A program made the position numbers and the translations under genes. From Callorhinus ursinus (lineage: Eukaryota > Chordata > Mammalia > Carnivora > Otariidae), in contig NW_020312828.1 in assembly GCF_003265705.1 (NCBI RefSeq), positions 54,293,137-54,357,136 of the forward strand: DNA of 64,000 nt, in the 5' to 3' direction. Below are positions 25,101-37,000 of the stretch, piece by piece (position 1 is the stretch's first letter; every line of letters starts with the position of its first letter). Below the pieces are notes generated by a model that had not been told where the DNA came from, did no database searches, and was given only the letters and a program-made list of their open reading frames with translations.

Positions 25101-28100
25101 TGAGATTAAGCATAAAGAGTCAGTCAATGAAAAGAGGAAGGTAAGAATGTTCAAGTCTAAGGAAATAGTTGGTAGAAGCGGGACCTTAGCAGAACTGGAG
25201 GTCTGACTGGTCTGTTGTGGCAGGAGCCAGGAAGGGCAAGCTACTGGAGGTGAAATTGAGAGGTAGGCAGGTCCTACCTAGACCATGGGAAACCAAAAGA
25301 AGCTCTTTTCTCCTAAGCTAAAAGGACTGTGGATATTTTTCCTAAGGAAAAGAGTAGACCTTTGGAGATTCTGAGTTGTAGTAAAGTCACAGATTTACCC
25401 TAACAAATGCAAATGTGCAGGAATATCTTCTGTCTAATTCCTGTGACTGATCCAATCAGTGTCACCAGCTGTCCCATTTTTCTCTGTCCCTCACTCTCCA
25501 TATCCCCATTTTCTAGTTATCAGAGACAAAAATAAGCTCGCCTGTCCCATTAGAGGTATCTTTGCCTCTTTAAAGTATTTCCTTAGAGTGACTCAGTTTG
25601 GGCATTTAGGTAAATGCTCAGCCCTTCAAATTTTTTCCTTTCTACCTGCTTAAGTTGGTATCGGAATACCAAGACCCCCTCATTGCCTCTTGTTTTCATA
25701 GTCTCTGCTACAGGGTAGCGCATCTCCTCTGCTCTTCTCTGTTCTGCACAAGCCTGTCTTGAGGTGCAGCTGAACTTTCCTGGCCTCTTGGCATCCCTCC
25801 CCAGCATGCACTCCCAGCCATGCCTCCAGTAGTCAAGCACAAGTCTCAACTAGGCACACCCATCTCCAAAAAAATGAGACCTAGATCCATGTCAGAGGAA
25901 GATTACCATCCAGCTAATGAAGCTTAAGCTTCAAGGCCTTTCACTTATACAAGTCATGGGAGGGGCCTGGGAGAAGGGTCCATTTAATAATATGACCCAA
26001 TCATTGTTACTATAAAAGTTGCAGAAGTAAGGCTTTTCCTCATTCTTTTTCTTAAAGAGAGCCTCCAAACTATAAATTTCAGATTCAGAAAAATCTGGAT
26101 CTGCCTTATCTCTCTTCAGCATCTTTTTCCTTAACCCCTGGGGCTCTCTTACATGTCAGCCTGGATACTGGGTGAAGTTCTCACCTTCTGCTTTTAGGGG
26201 TCATCACCCATGACCCCAGGAGGTTTGCTTCCAAGAATTGATGCAGTGCACCTGCTACATACTGTTCTGGAATTCTACCAGCTAGGCAGAGAGAGGTTCT
26301 TCCCTTATAGAGGTAAACCTGTGGAAAGGCTTTGTGCAGTGGAGGGAGGTGCTGATCAACTGTCTTTGTTGAAGGAAACCGGAAGTATAGGCTTATGTTG
26401 TAATGAAATCTCCCATGATGTTCTCTACCCATTCATAGGTTACTTTCCTTCATCAGCTCCATACTTCCTAGTACTTAAAGGGTCAGGGCTTTTGACTCAA
26501 CACAGTCAGTTCATTTATTCTAGGAGTTGTAATGGTTCTGTGGTACCTATATAGATGGTTCACCAACTCCTAGAAATTCCTAGTAAGCCCTTACATGTGG
26601 TGGGGTCATGTAAGGCCATGTAGCCACTCAGATGTCCAAAGAAACTGACTTATTTCCTGTATGTGATCTAAATTTCTTCACACACAATCTCTTCCATCTC
26701 CTTATCCCCTTTAAGCAGTTATATTTTGTTAGATTTATCCAGACTGGTATAAGACAGTCTAAGAACATGGAGATGGGGGCAGTCAGAGGGACAGGCTAAT
26801 GGCATGTTTCTCAGACATGTTCTGGGATAGGGTTTCAAGTCTCAAGAATGTCCTACAACTTGGCATAGAGGGATTTCACAGCAAAATATTGGGCATTGGC
26901 AAGGAAGGTGTGCATGTGGTAATACTGCTTGCTGGCTCTCCACAGCCTTCGCGTGGGTCAGGGTATCCCGGAGTTCCCAGATTCATAGAAAGGGGTTACT
27001 GAAGTACTGAGGGGACCTCTGGCTAAAGAGAGATTGGTCAGGAGTAAAAACTCTTCAGGTTAAGGACTTTGGTTTCTTAAGGTGGCAGTCAGCAGAAATG
27101 GATGCCTTCACATGTCAGGTGGTGGGAGAAAATCTGTTAACAGGGCAGGCAGGTCAGATCCGCCACCAAAAACCAGTGAGGACAAGTGGTAGGAGCGGTG
27201 GCTATGTCGGTGGGATGGTGGATATGAAGCCCCTTTGTACCTGCTGCTGCTAGGTCACATGAGCCCTCATACCTGGGAAGCCATTTGGAGAAGAGTATAT
27301 GGAAGGGGGTGGGGAGGTAGGAAGAAGAAGAAATCTGAAAGATTAATCATTTGTCCAGAGGGTCTGAGTCAACCAAAAGAGATGTGTTAAACTGACAGGA
27401 CTGAAATTCCCTAAGACCATGATTTTCAAAGTGTTATGTGAGATCAGCTGCCTCCTTCTTCCTGAGCACACTGAGCTTCATGGTTTAGCCTTAATGGAGG
27501 AAATGCAATGCGCATGGTCCTCAAGGCAGGCCTCTGGATATAGAAGGTGCTGGATAACTAGGTAGGAACTGTTGTCAAGGCTTATAGTACACCAAAAAGA
27601 TCCTGGATACAGTTGTTTTTTAAAAGATCACTCGGACTACAATGTATAGAATGGAGTGGAAGAAGGACAGAATGGATGCAAGAAAACCAGTACAAAAGTT
27701 GTTTTAGTAAATGATGGCTTTGGCTAGGATTTAGACAGTGGGGACAGAGAGATCTAGAAACTGTAACTGATTGTATGGTGTGGAGGAGAGATGAAGTAGA
27801 AGGGATCAGGCAAAAGTACCAGGCTCTGAAAAATGAGTATGATGAATAGAGGTGCCACTTCTTAGGTACGGAGCACGGTGAGGCCAGTAAGTGTAAGAGG
27901 GCCTGCCAAGCTAGACAAAGACAATAGAAACTGCCTGTAGTATTAAAATTAACTTTGAAATTCATCAGTGTCTAGAGCAAGCAACAATTTGTGAGTAATG
28001 TAGTATTAACTTCAGAACTTACTAATATACATTGTGTAAATTCAATGATGCTAATTATTCTTACATTCCAAAATTAAAACTCTCTTTTTAAAAAACGGTA

Positions 28101-31003
28101 CATGATGATATACTTGCGTGATGGTGTTTCACTCCTCAATAAAGAATGGCATGGGAAAGGATTAAATTAAAAGACATATATTTTTCCACTAGGCTTTCAT
28201 TCACTTTATTTTATCTACCTTTGGTTTTTCTTTAATTACATCTTAAAAACATATTCTACTGAGTTCTCCATTTTCCTAAGCTCATTCATATGACTTTGTC
28301 ATATTGAGCTCATGGGTGGTGAAAAAGCTACAGAATTCCAGAATGTGGATGGAGCCATGCAAAAAAAAAAAATAATAATAATAAAAACGAAAAACTCTCA
28401 CAATCCTATATTCTTATTTTTTTTAAGATTTTATTTATTTATTTGAGAGAGAGAGACAGAGCATGAGCATGAGCAGAGGGGAGAAGACAGAGGGAGAAGC
28501 AGACTCCCCTCTGAACAGGAAGCCCGATGGGGGACTTGATCCCAGGACCCTGGGATCACGACTCAAGCTGAAGGCAAATGCTTAATGGACTGAGCTACCC
28601 AGGTGCCCCACAATCCTATACTCTTATAACCCATATGTGATATTACTGTTTCCCCATAGGTCAGATGCAGTTATCTGAGCTCCAAAAAATCACTGGCTCT
28701 CTTGGACAAGCTGTAATTTCAGGAAAAACCAGTAGTATCTTTGGGTTTAATATCTCTTCCATGTCTATTACCAATCCTATCCCCAGCCCAAGTGACTCTG
28801 CCTGGATTAAGGTAAGAAAAGGCAACTAGAAAAATGCATCTTAGCTATTTAAAACATTGCTGCTTATTTCTTCTTTTAACTCTTTATAGTTCAATACAAT
28901 AATTTAGAGGGTATGTCTTCCTAATTAATGTTGGCTCTTTAGTTAATGGTATAACTAAAATGATAAAATAGTTGAAAAAGGAGCATATCTGCTAAAAAAT
29001 TATTTATTGGTATAAAATGTGCTTTGCTTTGAATATTTATAACAATGCTTCATGAATTTGGTCCAGAGGAAATATTGTAATAAAATTAATTTCATATATT
29101 GGACATATTTTTACACTTATTATTACATATTACACTTAGCCTAGCTAAGATGAATTTGCTCCTGACTAATTTATCATGTGAAAACCACTTCATCACTCAT
29201 GACCATTGATTTACAGGTGGCTGCTCAACCAGTTGAAAGGTTTGCATTTCCTGTTCATCATGTGGCCTCTGTGTCCTCACTGTCAGTGATCACTCAGCCG
29301 GTGGCCGCTCAGCCAGGACAGCCATTTTCTCAGCAGCCTTCAGTAAAGGCAGTAGATTCTGATGTAAGTTCTAACTCAAAGCTTTAGTTGAGTGAAGAAA
29401 TTAAGCTATAAATCTTGGAGAGTGGGCCAACTTCAGTAATCCTGGTCCACTGGCAACCTGAGGATGACGCTGCCCCTTAAAAGCTGGACTGATACCTATG
29501 GATATTAATCTTTCCCTGTTTTGAAAATGTTCCTTTTCAATGAACTTATTCCAGTGCCCACCCGTATTTGTGAACTCCTTGGGTAGGGAAAGAAGCTCCT
29601 GCAGATTTTAAATTTGTCATGAGGCATTTTAAAAAATGAAGTTTCACACATCTTAAAAAAACAAACAAACATGGGAACAGGACAATTAAAATTCTCTACT
29701 ACTTTTTTCTTTAGGGTAATTGTGTATCAGTTGGGATTACTTCACTGACTTTGAAGGCCATACTAAAGGACTCCAATAATAACCAAATCAGTGGTCTGAG
29801 TGGAAATACAACAATTCCATTTAGCAGCTGTTGGGCCAACTACACAGACCTTACTCTACTTAGAACAGGTGAGAATACTATTTTGGACCTTCACATATGT
29901 ATCCATAAACAGGGACAATTGTAACTGAACAAAGCATTCTATAATACTCTGGTTAATAAATTAGACAAATTGGAACACTATAGGGGCGCCTGGGTGGTGC
30001 AGTCGGTTAAGCCTCTGACTCTTGGTTTTGGCTCAGGTTGTGATCTTACGGCCGTGAGATCGAGCCCTGCGTCGGGCTCTGTGCTCAGCACGGAGTCGGC
30101 TTGAGACTGTCTCCCTCTCCCTCTGCCCCTCCTGCTCATGCTCTCTCTCTTTCTTTCTTTCTCTAAAATGAATAAGTAAATCTTTACAAAAAAATTGGAA
30201 CTCTCTATCTTGTTTCAGAAAACATGTCAGATAACATCTAGCTTACAAAGAATATTTAATATGCAAAACAAAATAGAATTAAAACAAGCAGTTAAGGAAA
30301 ATAAACATAATCTGAGGCTATGCATTAAAATTACATCATGATTTATATTTTTATCCATTTGTGTACTTTTGTATATTTTCACTAAATATGCATTACATTT
30401 ATAATAAAAACAGTTAACATATAGATTTTCAAGTTAAAGAAAAGGCAGGATAAGATAGGCTCATATAACTTGAATGCCCCATGCAAGAGTTCAGAGTGGG
30501 AATGAAAAGTGGGTTCTAGTCTTTCTGAAAGACAATGCAAAGGAGAAAACATAAGCATTATCATGATTCCACAGTGCCCATCAGGTAAACAAACCAGTTG
30601 TTGCGGAGACTTACAACTTGCTCTGAGATCAGAACAAATGTCTCCTATGAGTTCTCATAAAGTATACCCAATGAATCTGTATGAAGTGATATCTTCAACA
30701 TTATAGTAAATAGTCATAACTTCCATTGTGATGTTTCTTATATTGTCTTCATACGGGTTGATAGCATAACTTCTATTGGTAAAAGCCTTTCTACTGAGCC
30801 CAAGACAGTTTGACAGATAGAATATCTATTGGTGATGGATTGTAGAGTATCTAAAAGAGAGAAATGGATAAACTGCTTATAACTGAGACAGACTTCCATT
30901 AATCTGTTTACCATTCATCTGGGCTCATTTAAGACCTTTATAGGACCTAACTTCTGAAAAGTTATATTGGTACTTACTCCCCACTTCTTACCACTGTTCT
31001 CTC

Positions 31004-31040
<37 letters not shown>

Positions 31041-34000
31041 CTAAAAGTCAAAATAAAAGTAAAAAGAGTAAAATAAGTAAAAGAAATTCCAACAATAGCC
31101 TGATTTTTTTCATATTAAACACATATCAAAAGCTCAAATCATTCCCCTAAATATTTTCCTTATTTTTTGTTTTTTCTTGCTTTGATGATCCCCTAAACCA
31201 CACATGTTTGGTCTGCCTGCTATGAGTCCATAGTTGTGCTCCTAGACAAGTACTTAGAGTGTACTATATACTGGCTGGTTAAGGGCAGAGCCAAATTCTT
31301 TGAGAGTCAGCCTAAATGGTAGGAGAACTGGGATCCTTTTCTGGGAAATGAGGCACTTAACAAGAACCCTAGGTGAGAAGAAAGTTGTCCACTTCCCCAT
31401 GAAGGTGGACCCAAAAGGTACCCAGTGGCAAAGATCCAACCCGGAGACCATGTTCTTCAAACTGCTGCTTCCAAGTAGCAATGTTCCAAAATAACCAAGA
31501 TCACTGGAGTGCTGAAATAACTATATAGGCTTTGGTGTTTTATTGTGATAACAAAATATCATTCTCCTTTTATAGAGTAAATTTTCCTTCATAAGCTTCC
31601 CTTAGTGTGTCTATCTGACCTGCTATGGTGAACCACCATTGCTTCTAATCTCTTGCTTGCTTGCTTGCTTGCTTGCTTGCCCACTGTCTTACTTTCTTAC
31701 TGCCATCAAGTGTAGGGTCTCAGTTTCCTGGTTGTGTATAGTAAGGAAGACAAATATAGTCTTCTCTTCATTATCTTTAGATCAGTTAGCCAGTTTGTAG
31801 ATTAACCACTATAAAATTGTAATAACAACAAAGTACATGAGAAAAAATTAACAAAGCATCATTTTTGTAACTCTTTCTAGTAGGTAGCCCCCCCCCCCCC
31901 CCAGTTACTGCATATGGGAAATCCCCTTGTGGATTAGACTGGAGCCTGACAGTGTGGTCCCACACCCTCTTCTACTAATAGCTCAATAAAAAGCAAAGCA
32001 GGAGCCACCCAGATAGAGGAGGTATGGGTTGTGGTTTCTAACACAGAAAATGGGGCTGTGAGAATGAGGTGAGAAAAGGGTAGAAGAAGAAGAAAGTAGT
32101 AAACAGCTGAGGCTGCATCTTTGGTCAACCTGAATAAAAATAGTATTACTACTGGATAATCATATTTAGGACATGTTTACCTAGCAATCTATATGATATA
32201 CAGTGCTTGTTTCTGTTCTTATTGATACATAACAAACCAGCCCCAAATCTAATGACTCAAACAACAGCCATTTCACTTGCTCATAACTGTATGGGTCAGG
32301 AATTTGGGCAGGAATGGCTCCTGTCTGCTTAATGATGTCTGGATTTTTAACTGGATTAGCTTGATTGAAGTCATATCCCCAAGGTTTTATTTCTGGATTT
32401 CTCCTTCATGGAGTGCATCTCTGAGACAAGGTTCTCTTGAGCTTCCTCATAGTACTGCAGGAGAAAAAAAAAAAAAAAACCTAAATTTTTTACACAGAAA
32501 AATCATTAAGAAAAATGCTGCAAAAATTCACTTTTTTTCAAACTGAAAAAAGGAAAGACTTAAATATGCCATTGTCACGGATTGTAATGGTGGCAGAAAA
32601 TTCTATAGAACAATGACCATCCATCTTGAAAGTTATAGAATGCATTGCTGTTGTTTGTGAAAGCACAGTGTGGACAAGATCTAATTATATTCTCTGAGAG
32701 AGAAAGAAAGAAAGAGGGAGGGGAAAAAAAGAAAACAAATGATTTTTTAAGGTAATAGAGAGAGGAATGAAAACCTCAGCGTTGTGACAAGGATTGCAAA
32801 CTCTATGTGGTAACCACTATTGATGATAGCAATTAGTCCTAGAAGAAATCATATCAAGGAAAAATGTATTGCTTATCTCATGTTCAAAACTGTGGGAAGA
32901 TTTGACTTATGGATTAAAAAGTATTTAGATGAGCTTTTTATGTTTCACACTCTAAAAATATCTAACAAGTTTCCTCAAACTTGTCTACCTGAGGTAAGAA
33001 GAAAGGGTCACAATCGTGCAACACAAAAAAAGCATCTGACTTAAAGGAAACGTGGAATGCAGTAAAATTGCTGAAACAAAGTGGAGGGCATATGGGTGTT
33101 TGTTGTAGTATTCTTTCAACTCTTCTGTATGTTTGAAACTTTTCAAAATAAAAAGTTCAGTATCCATCCTCATCTCCCCCAACTGAGGCTAAGGCTTCTC
33201 TACTCCTAGGTCAAGTATCCAGGGATGGAACAAAGGCTCAGCATCTTCATTTCCCTTCCCTGCTGTCCCTCCTTTCAAGCAACCTCTCTCTAGTCCTGGG
33301 AACTAAGAAGGCATCCCTAAGGAGCAAGTACTGATGCTACAGAAAGAAAATCTACCCAGATTCCGCCTGCCCATAGTGGATGGGCAAATGGAACTCTAAC
33401 CCTGAGGTCTTCTTTACACTTGTTTATACTTAATCTACTTGGGCTCAATTTACAAAAATACTTCATGAGGAATTATATAGGATTTTTAAGTCAATGAAAA
33501 CCCAACTGGGACTGTGTGAAAACAAATCATAAAAGGAAGTCAAATTCTCTGATGGTTTTCCTTCCTAGGAAAAAATTATAAGATTGAATTTATACTGGAT
33601 GATGTTGTCCGGGTGGAATCCGGGACTCTGAGCCTCCCAGCACAGTCTGTGTCTAGTGGCGGTGGTACCAGTGCTGACCGGGCATCAGCTGTGGCCACAA
33701 CTGCCCAGATAATGGCTCCAGTAATTGGCTGTCTGATGGGAAGACTGTTGCTCTTGGAAGCATTTATGGCCACCGTTTTGATTTTGAACATAAATCTAGG
33801 TAAGTGCAGTTCATCTTTTATGTAATGTATGTCTCCACATACTGAGGTTCCAGTAAATGTTTACTGAAGAGAGACCGAGGGCACGACCACCATGCATGGC
33901 ACCACTGGGAACACAGAGACAAGGTCTTGGCCATTGAGAAAGTAATTGCTTCAGTGGTAGGGAGGAGATGACCCTACAGGAAATGCCAATTCACATTACA

Positions 34001-37000
34001 CAGTGGCATGGGAATGTGGGGAATGGGAAGGGAATGTTGGACTCTTTCAGTTACAAGGGGCAGAAGCTCAGCTCGAATTGGTTTAGGCAGTGAAGTGAAT
34101 CTCACTTAACTGAGAAGTCCAGCCGTAGTGTGATTTCTGCTGTAGCTAGACCTAAGGACTCACATGATATGATCCAAAACTTGTGTCTCTCCATCTCTTG
34201 GCTCCATGATCCTTGGTGGTCGATTCACTCACAGGCAGACTCTCTACTAACCACCCCCCACCCCAGATTCATGTCAAGGGTACCACCTGTGTCTTCATGT
34301 ACATTCTACCAGCCCAGCAGCTGAATGCAGAAAGAGCAAACCTCTTTCTCAACTCTTTCAGCAAAATCCCGAAGCAATATCATTGACCTAGCTTGGTCAC
34401 ATGTCCATTCTTGGGCCAATCACTGGGGCCACCAGATCCTCTGTTCTAATTAGCCTGGTCTGGCCCACATGGAAGGAGGTTCTGGGGATGGTGGAGATGT
34501 GGTTCCACAAAGGGAATCCAAATGCTAGTACCAGCACTGGCAGGCAGACAAAGATGGTGACTATTAGGGAGGTTCAGAGGACAGAGACATCCCTGTGGGC
34601 TTGGGATGGGGATCACTGTTGGTGTCACCCCATCAGCAGCAGGACTTTACAGACAGGATTATAAAAGATGAATGAAATGTAGAAATGGAGGGAAAGGTAC
34701 TCCAGAACAGGGACATGATAGGAGCAAAGCAAAAAGTGGGAGTGAAAAAGGACATCTTTGACTATCCATGTTCAGCATGAATTCTTCATCTCTTCCTTCC
34801 AAAGGTGCTTCTTCCTGCTGCCCCAACCCAGTTAGTGCCAATGTCATCCTTCTCATCTCTCAGGCTGATACTTCTTACACTTCTCTCTTTCCTTCAAGCT
34901 CCACATCCCTTCAAGGTGCTCTGGAGCATCAATCTCCACCCATAATGTCATGTATCTGTTCCTCCTTTAAAGTCTTGCTGCTCCACTTATAAATTTTTCC
35001 TTTTTTACTTACTTGACCTATTACCATAGCCTCCTGGATTCCCTGTTTCTAAACTTCTCACTTTCAGCCTAGCTTCCATATTGCTGTCTTACTTATCTTC
35101 CTAAAGCACAGGGCCATGCAGTAGTATGTCGTGTCAAATCCTCGAAGATTCCTTACTACATGCAAATTACAATCAACCCCAGAGTCCCCGAAACAAGTCT
35201 TGAAGACTGCCTCCTGTACCAAATCATTCCTAGAGAAGATGCTCGCTGTCCCACATATTCGCTCCATCTGGGCTTTCCTCTACTCACCAGATCTGCTTTT
35301 CATGGCATGCTGCCTGGCCCTGCTCAAAATCTCCCTCCTCCATCAGGTTTCCCTTCTTCCATCCCTCTCTCTGATACATGTAATGCTCCTTTCCCTTGTT
35401 CTCCAGTTGTGCTTTGTTTATACCATTATTTTGGCCTTTCCAGTGGTATACATTTATTAGACTTAGACATCTTCAAATCTATCTTCCTTACTAAATTGTG
35501 AGCACTCAGAAGATAAGACTACAAGCCATATTTATTATAGGTGCTAAAAATGAGATTTAATTGATTTTTAATTCTCAAAAGGGGAATAAGGCCTCCTTGC
35601 TACTGAGGGGGAAATGATGAGTTAGGGGTATTATAGGCAAATTGTAAACAGCTTTGATTGGCAGATACCAATCAATTTGCAGTTGATCTAATGGGGGGAA
35701 TGATGGAGAGTTTCTGATAGATTATTGAAATGAAAGCATCACATTAAAAATACTGATAAGATTTAAGAAGTTGAAAACAGTTCTGGAGATTGGTTGCATA
35801 GCAGTGTGAACATATTTAACACTACTGAGCTGTCCACTTTAAAAATGATTAAAATTTTATGTTCTATGGATTTCACCCCAATTAAAAATAAAATTTAAAA
35901 AATCATTATTGATCTATATAGAACCAATACAGATCTCCAAATATCAAAAGAAGATAAATGTCTGAAATTAGGAGATACCTAGTTAGATTCTTATATTTGA
36001 GTAAAAATCAAAGTTAGAAGGATGTAAGAAGAATTTGAGATGGGGTAGTACTTTAAAAGGATACTGAAGAATTTTGAGGAATAAAAGCTAAGACTAGATT
36101 TTAAATTTAAATATAGGTAAGGTCAGGATGAAAGGATACGTCAAGGCTGGTTCAAGAGTGGCAGAAAAAACTGGAGGTTGTGGGTTTCAAGAACAGTGAT
36201 CAAACAGAAAGGAATAATCCTTTCTTTCCTCCCAATGGCAGAAGTTAATTAGGAGCCAGCTGTTGAGGGAGAAGTATGGTTTGAAGAGACTCAGTCCTGG
36301 TCTCTTATAGCTGAACATGGAAGGGTGGGTTTGGAGCTAAGGGACCATAGGTAAATGACCAGCACACAAGTTATTTTATTTTTATGCAAGTTTTCTTATC
36401 TTCAGAATTCTAATAAAAGTAAAACCAGTTGTCCATTTTATAATAGCATTAGAGGCATTGCTTAAATTTGTTTCTTTTCAGAAGCATTAAAATATAAAGT
36501 GTAAGGACTGCTTACTTTATCTTCGTGCTTTTTCTATTTCCTTGTTAAATGCATTGTTTTCTAATTGTCTTCACTGACTTTCAGCCTGCTTGTTCCTGAT
36601 AACTTTGGGATTTTGTAAAATTCAGAAAATTCCATTTTCAAATCATTAGTAAATGATATTGTTCCTGGCGTTTTCTTTAGGGCTTTTTTCGCTAGACAGA
36701 AAAGTCAATAAGGGTCTTCTCCTTGGCTCCTAAATAATCTGTCATTCTTCCATTAAAGCATAAGGTGTTTTAAAAAACATAAGGTGATTTAAACACCATT
36801 GTCCTAATCCATTTGGGCCACTGTAATAAAATACCACAGCCTGAGTGGCTTATCAACAACAGAAATTTATTTCTCACAGTTCTGAAGGCTGGAAGTGTGA
36901 GATCAGGGTGCCATCACAGTCAGGTGAGGGCCCACTTCTAGGTCACAGACTGTGTCCTCACCGGTGGAAAGGCCTAGGGACCTCTGTGGGTCTCTTCCGT

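Noticed and set aside
27582..27965. 127-residue minus-strand frame
   Set aside because: Composition resembles reversed intron or repeat DNA; no start context, domain or splice support.
31653..31680. Regular repeats considered as a CRISPR-like array
   Set aside because: A tetranucleotide microsatellite without spacers, in a mammalian intron.
35131..35501. Two overlapping ~110-residue frames
   Set aside because: They lie in an L2 remnant inside a PKHD1L1 intron.
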